Assembly (NCBI RefSeq): GCF_001424045.1
Contig: NZ_LMQB01000028.1
Span: forward strand, 192,765 to 256,764
Source: Rhizobium sp. Leaf371
GTDB lineage: Bacteria; Pseudomonadota; Alphaproteobacteria; Rhizobiales; Rhizobiaceae
Direction of reading: 5' to 3'
Length of the DNA: 64,000 nt
The notes under the pieces are model-generated. The model had not been told where the DNA came from. It saw nothing but the letters and a program-made list of their open reading frames with translations, and did not search any database. Position numbers and translations under genes: made by a program. Positions 53,359 to 62,126 of the stretch are shown here, piece after piece (position 1 is the first letter of the stretch; each line of letters opens with the position of its first letter).

Positions 53359-54246
53359 TCAGGTGCCGCTGGTGCCCATCGCGGCGAAATGGGCGAGCAT
53401 CCGCGGCGCATCGGGCTCGATCCCCGTAAAGAGGCGGAAGGCGCCGACCGCCTGAAACACTGCCATGCCACCGCCGTCGACCGTGGCGCAGCCTTTGGCG
53501 CGCGCGACCCGCAGAAGCTCGGTTTCGAGCGGGAAGTAGACGATTTCGGCGACGAAATGCTCGGGGCGCAGCAGGTCGGCCGGCAACGGCAGGCCGGGAT
53601 GCGCGGCCATGCCGGTCGGCGTCGCGTGGACGAGACCGTTCGCGCCGGCCATGGCGGCTTCAAGGTCATCGCCGGGCGCGATGCGCGCCTGGGGGAAAAG
53701 CGGAGCGAGCCTTTGCGTCAACGCCTCGGCGCGGGCGGCATCGTTGTCGAAGATCGTCAGGTGTTTCGTGCCGAGCTGGAGCATGGCATGGGCGACGGCC
53801 GCACCGGCACCGCCGGCGCCGAGCTGGACCGTGGCGGAAATGTCGGTCCGGGGCAGCGCAAGCCGAAAGCCCTCGGCAAATCCCGAACAATCCGTGTTGT
53901 GACCGATCCGCCGGCCATCCCGAAGCACGACCGTGTTGACGGCGCCGAGCGCTTCGGCCTCCGGAGAGAGGCTGTCGAGATGCGGAATCACGGCCTGTTT
54001 TGCCGGATGCGTGACGTTGACGCCGGCAAAGCCGCGACGCTCCGCGTCGCGCAGGATGTCGCCGAGCGCCTCGATGCCGACCGTATGTCCCGCTTTTTCG
54101 CTAAGCAGGTCGAGATCGATCAGCTCATAGGAAAGCGCCAGCCCGTTTGCCCTGCCTTCCGCCACGTGAAGGGCGGGCGAGCGTGAGAGCTGGATGCCGC
54201 TGCCGATGAGGCCGACCTGGATCGTGCGGGTAGATCGTTCGAGCAT
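53359..54246 (-). CDS. Shikimate/quinate dehydrogenase (AroE family)
   Basis: Dehydrogenase of 295 residues that interconverts shikimate or quinate with the 3-dehydro compound. The substrate lysine is in NVTHPAKQAV, the aspartate in IGHNTDCSGF, and the nucleotide motif is QLGAGGAGAAVAHAML. The N-terminal SGIQLSRSPALH replaces the usual SxSPxxHN and is typical of the catabolic QsuD/YdiB-like branch. I start at ATG 54246, with AAGGAC 7 bases before; an ATG 15 bases upstream lacks a ribosome site. It sits between TRAP and QuiC genes, so a catabolic rather than biosynthetic role is likely. Confidence 0.9.
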   Translation of the reverse strand: MLERSTRTIQVGLIGSGIQLSRSPALHVAEGRANGLALSYELIDLDLLSEKAGHTVGIEALGDILRDAERRGFAGVNVTHPAKQAVIPHLDSLSPEAEALGAVNTVVLRDGRRIGHNTDCSGFAEGFRLALPRTDISATVQLGAGGAGAAVAHAMLQLGTKHLTIFDNDAARAEALTQRLAPLFPQARIAPGDDLEAAMAGANGLVHATPTGMAAHPGLPLPADLLRPEHFVAEIVYFPLETELLRVARAKGCATVDGGGMAVFQAVGAFRLFTGIEPDAPRMLAHFAAMGTSGT

Positions 54247-54273
54247 GTTGACGTCCTTCATCGGGCGGATGGG

Positions 54274-54303
54274 GCGGCAGGACGGATCGACCCGTCCTGC
54301 CGC
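54274..54303 (-). other. Intercistronic hairpin after dctP
   Basis: A 12-base inverted repeat (left arm 54274-54285, right arm 54292-54303, 6-base loop) follows the dctP stop by 9 bases and precedes the dehydrogenase start. Same position and type as the hairpins after the other two binding-protein genes. Confidence 0.6.
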
Positions 54304-54311
54304 TGATCGCG

Positions 54312-55322
54312 TTACTGGCCGCGAATGGTCTTCAGCTGCGCGAAGACGGCATCGACGGTTTCCGCACCGATCGTGTCGCGGAACTGGGCGACCACCGGTT
54401 CGACGGCCTTGCGAAAGCCGGCGAGCTGTTCGGCATTGGGTTCGACGACCTCCATGCCGCTCTTCTTGATCTCCGCGAGGAAGCCGGCATTGGCATCGCG
54501 CGAGGCCTTACGCTGATAGTCGCGGGCCTGGGTAGCGGCATCCTGCAGCAGCGCCTGTTCCTCGGGATCGAGCTTGTCCCAGAACACCTTGGAGATGATG
54601 ACGATCTGCGGATTGTACTGGTGGCCCGTCAGCGTCAGATACTTCTGAACCTCGGTGAACTTGGCGTTGACGATGTTGGCAAGCGGATTTTCCTGGCCAT
54701 CGACGGTGCCCGTTTCCAATGCGCTGTAGAGCTCGGGATAGGGGAGCGGAATGGCATTGGCGCCGAGCGTGTTGAAGGTGGCGAGCGGCACCGCGGACTG
54801 GACGGTGCGGATCTTCAGGCCCTTCACATCCTCGACGGTGTTGACGGCATGGCGATTGTTGGTGAGGTGGCGGAAGCCGAGTTCCCAGAAACCGAGGCCA
54901 ACGAGGCGCTGGGCCGGCAGACGGTTCGCCAGATCCGTGCCGATCGGCCCGTCCATGACGGCGTCGGCTTCCTCGGGCGTGCCGAACAGGAACGGCAGGT
55001 CGACCACGCCGAATTCCTTGATGGTGCCGGAGAGAATGCCGGCATTCATGACGCTCATCTCGACGATGCCGCCCTGTACGGAGGCGAGCGTCTGGACGTC
55101 GCCACCGAGCGTGCCGCCGGGGAACAGCTTGACCTCGATCTTGCCGCCGCTCTTTTCCTTCACGATTTCCGCGAAGCGCTCCATGCCCATGACCTGGGGG
55201 TGGCCCTTGGAGTTCTGGGCGGCGAACTTGATGGTCCGTTCGCTGATCTCGGCATGGGCGCCGGCGGCGCCGAAGATGGATGCGGCCGCCAGCAGGGCGG
55301 CGATCGTTTGGGTCAGTCTCAT
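54312..55322 (-). CDS. TRAP transporter substrate-binding protein (DctP)
   Basis: Secreted TRAP receptor of 336 residues with signal peptide to about AHA-EISE. DctP-family marks are GHPQVMGMERFAEIV, VEMSVMNAGILSG, and GLKIRTVQSAVPLATF, where the arginine normally holds the carboxylate of the ligand. Third gene of dctQMP, followed by shikimate metabolism genes, so quinate or shikimate is the expected ligand. That ligand call is inference from context. Confidence 0.9.
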   Translation of the reverse strand: MRLTQTIAALLAAASIFGAAGAHAEISERTIKFAAQNSKGHPQVMGMERFAEIVKEKSGGKIEVKLFPGGTLGGDVQTLASVQGGIVEMSVMNAGILSGTIKEFGVVDLPFLFGTPEEADAVMDGPIGTDLANRLPAQRLVGLGFWELGFRHLTNNRHAVNTVEDVKGLKIRTVQSAVPLATFNTLGANAIPLPYPELYSALETGTVDGQENPLANIVNAKFTEVQKYLTLTGHQYNPQIVIISKVFWDKLDPEEQALLQDAATQARDYQRKASRDANAGFLAEIKKSGMEVVEPNAEQLAGFRKAVEPVVAQFRDTIGAETVDAVFAQLKTIRGQ

Positions 55323-55419
55323 GGGGTTTCCTCCGGGTATCGGCGCCTCCCGACGCCTTGGTTGCTTATGGTTTCCCCGCCGGGCCCTCCCTTGGACGCC
55401 GGCGCGGCAGGTCGTGGGG

Positions 55420-56703
55420 TCAGCGGCCGGCGAAGAAAGCCGCCGGGCCGGTGACGAGGACGGGGAACAGGACGAGCAGGATGAGCACGATCAGCTGCGC
55501 GATCATGAACGGCCAGACGCCCTTGATGAGCTTTTCCATCGAGATCTTGCCGACGCCGCAGACGACGTTGAGCACCGTGCCGACCGGCGGCGTGATGAGG
55601 CCGATGGAATTGTTGATGATGAACAGCACGCCGAAATAGACGGGATCGATGCCGGCCTGCTTGACGACCGGCAAAAGCACCGGCGTCAGGATGAGGATGG
55701 TCGGCGTCATGTCCATTGCGGTGCCGACCGCGACGATCAGCACCATGATGGCGATCAGCAGCAGGGTCTGGTTGCCCATCAGCGGTTCCAGCAGCGCCAC
55801 CATGGCACCCGGCAGGTCGGCGATCGTGATAAGCCAGGCGGAAACCGAGGCGGCGGCCACCAGGAACATGACGATGGCGGTGGTCTTTGCGGCCGAGATG
55901 AAGACGTCGAGCAGCATGCCGGGCGTCAGTTCGCGATAGACGACCATGGCGACGAACAGCGAATAGACGGCAGCAACGACGCCCGCTTCGGTCGGCGTGA
56001 ACACGCCGAGCTTCAGTCCGAAGATGATGATGACCGGCAGCATCAGCGCCCAGAGGCTCGACACCAGCGCATGCCGGCGCTCCGCCCACGAGGCTTTCGG
56101 GGGCATGGCGAAGGTCTCCTTGCGGATCACCACCAGCCAGGCGATGCACAGCGCCGCGCCGATCATCAGGCCGGGCGCGATGCCCGCGAGGAAAAGCTTG
56201 GTGATGGAGACGCCGCCGACGACGCCGTAGAGAATGAAGCCGATGGAGGGCGGGATGATCGGGCCGATGATGGCCGAGGAAGCGATGAGGCCGCCCGAAC
56301 GGGCCGGATCGTGACCGGACTTTATCATCATCGGCATCAGGAGCGCGGCGAGCGCCGCCGCATCCGCCACGGCCGAGCCGGACAGGCTGGAGAGAACGCA
56401 GGCTGCAAGGATGCAGACGAAGCCCAGACCGCCGCGCTTATGCCCGACCAGCGCAATCGCGAGATTGACGATGCGCTTGGAAAGCCCGCCCTGGTTCATG
56501 ACCTCGCCGGCCAGCATGAAGAAAGGCACGGCAATGAGCGTGAAGCTGTCGGCGCCCTGCAGGATCGTCTGGGCGACGATCTGCCCGTCGAAAAGATCCA
56601 TGTGGACCATGAGCGCGATCCCCGAAAGGATCAGTGCGAAGGCGATCGGCATGCCCAATGCCATGGTGCCGAGAAGCGAGCCGAGAAAAACCGCGATGAC
56701 CAT
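55420..56703 (-). CDS. TRAP transporter large permease (DctM)
   Basis: Large membrane subunit of 427 residues with about 12-14 helices. Family marks are VPFFMLAGEVMNQGGLSKRIV, SGSAVADAAALAALLMPMM and GPIIPPSIGFILYG. Start at the ATG at 56703, with GGGGGAG upstream. It starts 13 bases after dctQ and imports an organic acid by sodium symport together with DctQ and DctP. Confidence 0.93.
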   Translation of the reverse strand: MVIAVFLGSLLGTMALGMPIAFALILSGIALMVHMDLFDGQIVAQTILQGADSFTLIAVPFFMLAGEVMNQGGLSKRIVNLAIALVGHKRGGLGFVCILAACVLSSLSGSAVADAAALAALLMPMMIKSGHDPARSGGLIASSAIIGPIIPPSIGFILYGVVGGVSITKLFLAGIAPGLMIGAALCIAWLVVIRKETFAMPPKASWAERRHALVSSLWALMLPVIIIFGLKLGVFTPTEAGVVAAVYSLFVAMVVYRELTPGMLLDVFISAAKTTAIVMFLVAAASVSAWLITIADLPGAMVALLEPLMGNQTLLLIAIMVLIVAVGTAMDMTPTILILTPVLLPVVKQAGIDPVYFGVLFIINNSIGLITPPVGTVLNVVCGVGKISMEKLIKGVWPFMIAQLIVLILLVLFPVLVTGPAAFFAGR

Positions 56704-56716
56704 TGTCGTCTCCCCC

Positions 56717-57283
56717 TCAGCGACCGAAGCCGGATGCCGCCGGAAGCGGCGGTGCGGGCGTGGCGGTCGGTGGCGGCAGATCCTCGGATTCCTGCACAAG
56801 AACGATATTTGCGACATCGAGGCGGCCGGTGAGAATTGCGAGCATCTCGGCCCCGAGATGCAGCAGGGCCGTCACCGAAAAGACGACGGCGGGGATCATG
56901 AACCAGGCCATGGAGATGCCCGCCGCGGGCGTGACCGCGCTCCAGGTCAGAACCGACTGCGCCCAGGCGCCCTGGAGAAGAAGGACGCAGGCGAGCAGCA
57001 TCAGGAGATAACCGAGAAGCACCGCCGCTTTCGCCAGTTTCGGTGGCAGGGCGCGGATCATGGTGTCGATGCCGATATGCGCATGTTCGCGCAGCGCGAC
57101 GGCCGCGCCCAGGAAGACCAGCCAGACGAAGGCCAGCCGCGACATTTCTTCCGAAATCGTCAGGCCGCTGTTCAGCGCATAGCGCAGGACGACATTGGTG
57201 AAAACGAGAATGACCATCGCTGCCAGGAGCAGGGCAATGGAGACGCGCAGAAGCGCAAAATACAGATCGACGATCCGTTTCAT
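56717..57283 (-). CDS. TRAP transporter small permease (DctQ)
   Basis: Small membrane subunit of 188 residues with four helices. Marks are FTNVVLRYALNSGLTISEEMSRLAFVW and ALREHAHIGIDTM. Start at the ATG at 57283 with GGGAGG 6 bases upstream. The C-terminal 20 residues are unusually Pro/Ala-rich (PPPTATPAPPLP). First gene of the operon; its promoter region contains the TetR-type palindrome at 57492. The 341-base gap 57284-57624 holds that palindrome and two divergent leaders, with no further gene. Confidence 0.9.
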   Translation of the reverse strand: MKRIVDLYFALLRVSIALLLAAMVILVFTNVVLRYALNSGLTISEEMSRLAFVWLVFLGAAVALREHAHIGIDTMIRALPPKLAKAAVLLGYLLMLLACVLLLQGAWAQSVLTWSAVTPAAGISMAWFMIPAVVFSVTALLHLGAEMLAILTGRLDVANIVLVQESEDLPPPTATPAPPLPAASGFGR

Positions 57284-57491
57284 GAAAGTCCTCCCATGCG
57301 ACCCGACACTCCCTGCCGGTTCGTCTGCTCCCAATCGCCGATGCGGATCCCTCCAGACCCTCTGTCACCGTCGTCATGTCCAGCCGTCGCTCTGTTGGGC
57401 CGGAAGACGTTTGATCGTCCGGCAAACATGACGTCTGATGACGAGACCGCAAAGGCCACTTCCCGGCCAGCGCCTCATGATGTAAAAGTGT

Positions 57492-57505
57492 ACGAACTGG
57501 TTCGT
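57492..57505. promoter_or_regulatory. Candidate TetR-family operator for the TRAP/shikimate operon
   Basis: ACGAACTGGTTCGT is a perfect 6-2-6 palindrome between the divergent dctQ and TetR genes. On the minus strand it sits directly after TTGACT (57508-57513), a likely -35 for dctQ, so binding would block the polymerase. ACGAAC-type arms are common in TetR-family operators. Confidence 0.6.
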
Positions 57506-57624
57506 TAAGTCAATGCGAAAGTTTCCGGCTTTCAACTCGATGAATGACGCGGCAGGGGATAACGTGCAGGATAGGTCGGCCGATGCTTTCGGTTGGCCAC
57601 GCCCAGGGGAGGGGATCGGGGAGA

Positions 57625-58362
57625 ATGACGACGGATATTGCCGACACGGACCGTGTTGACGAGACCGGGGATGCGGAAAGTGGTCTGCGCGCCGGTCAAC
57701 GGCGCGTGAAGCAGCGGGATCGCACGACGAAAACGCGCGACGATATTCTGCTTGTCGCGCGCGAGGAGTTTGCGGCCAACGGTCTTTCGGGGGCCCGCGT
57801 CGATGCCATTGCGGAGCGCACGCGCACCTCCAAGCGGATGATCTACTATCACTTCAGCTCGAAGGAGGGCCTGTACCTCGCCGTGCTCGAACATGCCTAT
57901 GCCGACATCCGCAAGGTGGAGGCGGAGCTGCGGCTGGCGGATGGAGACCCTGTCGATGCCATGCGCCGCCTGATCGGCTTTACCTTCGACTATGACGAGG
58001 CCAATCCCGACTTCATCCGTCTGGTCACGATCGAGAACATCCATCGCGCCAGCCACATGCGCCAGTCCTCGAGCCTCGGCCGGCTCAACACGTCGATCAT
58101 CGACACCATCGCCGCGATCCTCCGGCGGGGACAGGAAACCGGCGTGTTCCGCCGCGAGGTCGATCCCATCGACCTGCATATGCTGATCTCGTCCTTCTGC
58201 TTCTTCCGCATCTCCAACCGCCATACCTTCGGCCATATCTTCGGCCGCGATCTCGGCGAGGCCACGATGCGCGGCCGCCATCGCGTCCTGTTGCAGGACG
58301 CCGTCATCGCGCTGCTCCGCGATCCGCACGCTGCCGGGACTACTGCGCGGGAAGGGGCCTGA
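57625..58362 (+). CDS. TetR-family transcriptional regulator
   Basis: Regulator of 245 residues: a disordered acidic N-terminus, a helix-turn-helix at about 35-85 (REEFAANGLSGARVDAIAER, TSKRMIYYHFSSKEGLYLAVLE) and a ligand-binding helical domain. The ATG at 57625 follows a G-rich stretch (AGGGGAGGGG). Divergent from the TRAP-aroE-quiC operon, with a palindrome between, so it is probably the repressor that senses quinate/shikimate or a breakdown product. The inducer is inference. Confidence 0.85.
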   Translation: MTTDIADTDRVDETGDAESGLRAGQRRVKQRDRTTKTRDDILLVAREEFAANGLSGARVDAIAERTRTSKRMIYYHFSSKEGLYLAVLEHAYADIRKVEAELRLADGDPVDAMRRLIGFTFDYDEANPDFIRLVTIENIHRASHMRQSSSLGRLNTSIIDTIAAILRRGQETGVFRREVDPIDLHMLISSFCFFRISNRHTFGHIFGRDLGEATMRGRHRVLLQDAVIALLRDPHAAGTTAREGA

Positions 58363-58449
58363 TCGAGCCTTGCAACGGTGACGGCATTCCGGGGATTTGG
58401 TCACGCCAAGCGCTTTCATCAAGCATCGGACCCGGTGTAGACAACGATC

Positions 58450-59604
58450 ATGATGCTCCGCTCGATGTCCGCCCGGAACGACCGTTCGCTTCGCTCGATC
58501 CGCATGGATCTGGGAAGCGTCAACATGTTCATCGGCGAAAACGGCGTCGGCAAGTCCAATCTCTATCGCGCTTTGCAACTCGTGCAGGCTGCCGTGAAGG
58601 GCTCGCTCGCCTACGAGATCGCGGCGGAAGGCGGGATGGCCTCCGCGCTCTGGTCGGGCCCAAGACGAATCGAGAAGAACTTCCGCATCAAGCTCGATGT
58701 CGAAGTGCTGGACGAGGAGCGGGCGGTGACGTTCCGCTACGGCGTCGAGGCGGGCTTGCGGCCGCCGAAGGCCGCAGCCGGCTTCGCCTTCGAGCCGCAG
58801 ATCAAGGAAGAGGTGCTGTCGGTCGAAGCCGGCGCAAGACCGGTCACGATGATGAAGCGCACCGGGCCGGGCGTGATGGTGCGCGGCGAACGCGGGCGGA
58901 TGGAGGAATATCCGCAGCCGGCGATGACCTCGGAGACGGCGATCGCCATGCTCGGCGATGCCGGACATTATTCGGAGATCGGCGCGTTAAGCCGGCTGGT
59001 CGATGGCTGGCGCTTCTTCCACGGCTTTCGCACCGACCGGGATGCGCCACTGCGCCGACCATGTCTTGCCGTCACGGCACCCCTTCTCGACGAGGATGGC
59101 GGAAATCTGGCCGCGGTCTTTGCGACGCTCGTCCACACCCGCGGCGACACGGTCGAACTCGACCGGGCGATTGCCGCAGCCCTTGGCGGCGCGAGGCTGC
59201 ACGTGCCGGAGCCCGGGGAATTCGCGGCGTTCGGCCTGATCTTTCCCGATTTTCCCCAACGCGTCTTCCAGCCGCGCGAACTCTCCGACGGGCAGATCCG
59301 CTTTCTCGCTCTGGCCGCAGCGCTCATGTCCTGCCGGCAGCCGCCGCTGATCGAGCTGAACGAGCCAGAGGCGAGCCTGCATCCAGATATGCTGCTGCCG
59401 CTCGCCGACATGATCGCGACGGCTGCGGCGGCCAGCCAGATCTGGATCGTCACGCACTCCGAAGCACTGGCCGCCGCCGTTTCGCAGCGCTGCGGAATCC
59501 GCGCGAAGCGCGTCATCCGCAAGGACGGCGCAACCTGGATCGAGGGCATGCGGCTTGCCGGCGTGATCGACGAGGACGAGTACGAGGACGAGGACGACGC
59601 GTAG
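58450..59604 (+). CDS. AAA-type ATPase, OLD/RecF-like, orphan
   Basis: ATPase of 384 residues with a split ABC-like nucleotide site: Walker A FIGENGVGKSN at about 27-37, signature ELSDGQIRFLALAAALM, Walker B LIELNEPEASLHP and H-switch IVTHSEALAAA. This is the OLD-like class found in DNA repair and defence, but no TOPRIM nuclease, protease or toxin partner gene is adjacent. The C-terminus is strongly acidic (DEDEYEDEDDA). The start is one of two adjacent ATGs with weak ribosome sites. Function unknown. Confidence 0.8.
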   Translation: MMLRSMSARNDRSLRSIRMDLGSVNMFIGENGVGKSNLYRALQLVQAAVKGSLAYEIAAEGGMASALWSGPRRIEKNFRIKLDVEVLDEERAVTFRYGVEAGLRPPKAAAGFAFEPQIKEEVLSVEAGARPVTMMKRTGPGVMVRGERGRMEEYPQPAMTSETAIAMLGDAGHYSEIGALSRLVDGWRFFHGFRTDRDAPLRRPCLAVTAPLLDEDGGNLAAVFATLVHTRGDTVELDRAIAAALGGARLHVPEPGEFAAFGLIFPDFPQRVFQPRELSDGQIRFLALAAALMSCRQPPLIELNEPEASLHPDMLLPLADMIATAAAASQIWIVTHSEALAAAVSQRCGIRAKRVIRKDGATWIEGMRLAGVIDEDEYEDEDDA

Positions 59605-59745
59605 CGGCGAGCCCGTCTGCGGCACCCCGAACCGAGCAACGAACCGTCCTCTTTCTGCAACCGGCGTGACGACCATCATCCAACCGTCACACAGGGCGGT
59701 TATGGCTGCCGCATCCAGTCTCCTCTCCACCCGAACGAGGTTTTC

Positions 59746-61512
59746 ATGCGGACCCTTCTTGCAGCGCTTGTCGCGACCACCATCCTTGCCGGCACGGCCC
59801 AGGCCACGACCGTCTACCCGCTGTCCCGTGCGACGATCCTCGCCGGATCGCCGTTCGACTTCAAAATCGAGCTGCCCGCCGTGGTGAAGGCGGAGGATGT
59901 GAAGGTCACTGTCAACGGTGAGGATTACACCGCAACGCTCGGCTCGACTGCCGAATTCGTCGCCGAGGAAAAGGGCAAGGACGACAAGGTTCTCGGGTCC
60001 GCCCTGATCCTGCGCGGCGCGCGGATCCTCAAGGCCGGCAGCTACAAGGTCGACGTGACCGCCGGTGGCGAGACGAAATCGGTGACCTGGGAGGTCTACG
60101 AGACCACCGCGCAGCCGAAGGCGAAGAATGTGATCTTCCTGCTCGGCGACGGCCTGTCCGTCGCGCACCGCACCGGCGCCCGCATCATGTCCAAGGGCAT
60201 GACCGAAGGAAAGGCCAATGGCCGTCTCGCCATGGACGATCTCGACCACATGGCCTTCGTCGGCACATCGGCAACCGACGCGATCGCGACCGACAGCGCC
60301 AACACGATGTCGGCCTACATGACCGGCCACAAGACCGCCGTCAACGCGCTGGGCGTCTATGCCGACCGTACGCCGGCGAGCCTCGACGACCCGAAGGTCG
60401 AAACCATCGCCGAAGCTCTGCGCCGCACCACGAAGAAGGCGATCGGCGTCGTCTCCACCGCCGAGATCGAGGACGCGACGCCCGCCGCCGTCGTTTCCCA
60501 CACCCGCAAGCGCGCCGACAAGGCCGATATCGTCGGCATGTTCTACACCGTGCAGCCGGACGTCATCCTCGGCGGCGGCTCCGCCTATTTCCTGCCGCAG
60601 GCGACGCCGGGCTCAAAGCGCAAGGACGACAAGGACTATATCCAGCTGTTCAAGGATGCCGGCTATGCGCTGGCGACCGACAAAACCGAGCTCGAAGCCT
60701 CGTCCGGCACCAACGCCGCCAAGCTGCTCGGCCTGTTCAACACCGGCAATATGGACACCGTCCTCGATCGCAACATTCTGAAGAAGGGGACGGTCTCCAA
60801 GTTCCCGAACCAGCCCGGCCTGGTCGACATGACCAACGCCGCGCTGACGCAACTGTCCAAGAACCAGGACGGCTTCTTCCTGATGGTCGAGGGCGCCTCG
60901 ATCGACAAGATGTCCCATCCGATGGACTGGGACCGGGCGATGTATGAAACGATCGAGTTCGACAAGGCCGTCGGCGTCGCGCGGGAGTTTGCTGCCAAGA
61001 ACCCGGATACGCTGATCGTCGTCACCGGCGACCACACGCACGGCGTTTCGGTCATCGGCACCATCGACGACGAGAAGCCGGGCACCGAGATGCGCCAGAA
61101 GGTCGGCGTCTACGCCGATGCCGGCTTCCCGAACTATGAGGACAAGGACGGCGACGGCTATCCCGACAAGGTCGATCCGACGCGCCGCCTGGCTGTTTTC
61201 TCCAGCAACTTCCCGGACTACTACGAGACGTTCCGCCCGAAGCTCGACGGCCCCTTCGAGCCGGCCATCCAGAACGAGAAGAAGGAATACGTCGCCAACC
61301 CGGCCTATAAGGACGTTCCCGGCGCCGTGCTGCGCGAAGGCAACCTGCCGAAGACGTCCGACAGCGCGGTCCACGCGGTCGATGACGTCGTGCTGCAGGC
61401 AACCGGTCCCGGTTCGGAAGCGTTCAAGGGCTACATGGAAGAAAGCGACATCTACCGCGTGCTGGCCGACAGTCTCGCTCTCGGCTCGCCGGACAAGATC
61501 GGCGCGAAGTAA
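59746..61512 (+). CDS. Alkaline phosphatase (PhoA family), exported
   Basis: Periplasmic phosphomonoesterase of 588 residues. After a signal peptide (to about AQA-TTV) there is an extra beta-rich domain of about 95 residues (VKVTVNGEDYTATLG), then the PhoA core: VIFLLGDGLS (metal Asp), the nucleophile in ATDSANTMSAYMTG, MVEGASIDKMSHP and VVTGDHTHGVSV. The N-terminal domain makes it longer than E. coli PhoA (about 470). It stands alone; the upstream 141 bases show no convincing Pho box. A strong hairpin follows the stop. Confidence 0.93.
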   Translation: MRTLLAALVATTILAGTAQATTVYPLSRATILAGSPFDFKIELPAVVKAEDVKVTVNGEDYTATLGSTAEFVAEEKGKDDKVLGSALILRGARILKAGSYKVDVTAGGETKSVTWEVYETTAQPKAKNVIFLLGDGLSVAHRTGARIMSKGMTEGKANGRLAMDDLDHMAFVGTSATDAIATDSANTMSAYMTGHKTAVNALGVYADRTPASLDDPKVETIAEALRRTTKKAIGVVSTAEIEDATPAAVVSHTRKRADKADIVGMFYTVQPDVILGGGSAYFLPQATPGSKRKDDKDYIQLFKDAGYALATDKTELEASSGTNAAKLLGLFNTGNMDTVLDRNILKKGTVSKFPNQPGLVDMTNAALTQLSKNQDGFFLMVEGASIDKMSHPMDWDRAMYETIEFDKAVGVAREFAAKNPDTLIVVTGDHTHGVSVIGTIDDEKPGTEMRQKVGVYADAGFPNYEDKDGDGYPDKVDPTRRLAVFSSNFPDYYETFRPKLDGPFEPAIQNEKKEYVANPAYKDVPGAVLREGNLPKTSDSAVHAVDDVVLQATGPGSEAFKGYMEESDIYRVLADSLALGSPDKIGAK

Positions 61513-61531
61513 GCATCGATCTGGCACGATA

Positions 61532-61568
61532 AGGCACTTCCGGCGCGCATGGCACGCCGGAAGTGCCT
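61532..61568 (+). terminator. Strong hairpin after the alkaline phosphatase gene
   Basis: AGGCACTTCCGGCG (61532-61545) and CGCCGGAAGTGCCT (61555-61568) give a perfect 14-base stem with a 9-base loop, 19 bases past the stop. A second short palindrome CGAAGCGA-AG-TCGCTTCG (61601-61618) follows, before the next gene. Confidence 0.65.
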
Positions 61569-61661
61569 CGATTCAAGGCTTGTGCCGCAGGATCCCGCAC
61601 CGAAGCGAAGTCGCTTCGAATGGGGATGGCACAGTGCACGGCGTCCGATCGAGGATACGCT

Positions 61662-62123
61662 ATGACAAACATTGACGCTCTGCGACGCCGCACGTTCCTC
61701 GGCTTGCTCGCATCTTTGCCGGCGATGGCCGCGCTTTCGCCGGCCACTGCCGCGGATACCGAGATCGGCTTTGACGATCTCTATGGCAGCGTCGGCGTTC
61801 TCGGCCTGACCTTTTCCGACACGGTGAAGGCGTTGAACGGCAAGGGCGTGACGATGAGCGGCTTCATGGCGCCGCCGCTCAAGGCCGAAGCGGCCTTCTT
61901 CGTCCTCACCGAAATCCCCATGTCGATCTGCCCCTTCTGCTCGTCGGACTCCGACTGGCCGGACAATATCGTCGTCGTCTATCTCGACGCGGCACAGACC
62001 TTCGTTCAGCCGGGCACGCGGATCTCGGTTTCCGGTACGCTGGACGTCGGCACGTGGACGGATCCCGAGACCGGCTTCGTCAGTCGCCTGCGCCTGCGCG
62101 ACGCCCACTACTGGTCGGTGTGA
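61662..62123 (+). CDS. Tat-exported CxxC protein of unknown function
   Basis: Protein of 153 residues with a twin-arginine-like signal (RRRTFLGLLASLPAMAAL) cleaved near TAA-ADT. The mature part has GKGVTMSGFMAPPL, a CPFC motif in MSICPFCSSDSDWPDN, and ends in RLRLRDAHYWSV. The layout recalls periplasmic DUF3299-type proteins that accompany zinc-regulated LolDE-like transporters, but I cannot name a family. It is followed 3 bases later by the ATPase gene, so the three genes form an operon. The cysteines could bind a metal. Confidence 0.7.
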   Translation: MTNIDALRRRTFLGLLASLPAMAALSPATAADTEIGFDDLYGSVGVLGLTFSDTVKALNGKGVTMSGFMAPPLKAEAAFFVLTEIPMSICPFCSSDSDWPDNIVVVYLDAAQTFVQPGTRISVSGTLDVGTWTDPETGFVSRLRLRDAHYWSV

Positions 62124-62126
62124 ACG

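Noticed and set aside
58450-59604. Anti-phage defence island
   Set aside because: The OLD-like ATPase alone is not enough; neighbours are a TetR regulator and an alkaline phosphatase, and there are no mobile-element signs.
59680-59706. Pho box upstream of the alkaline phosphatase gene
   Set aside because: CCGTCACACAGGGCGGTTA has only one good half-site; the match to paired CTGTCAT repeats is too weak to call.
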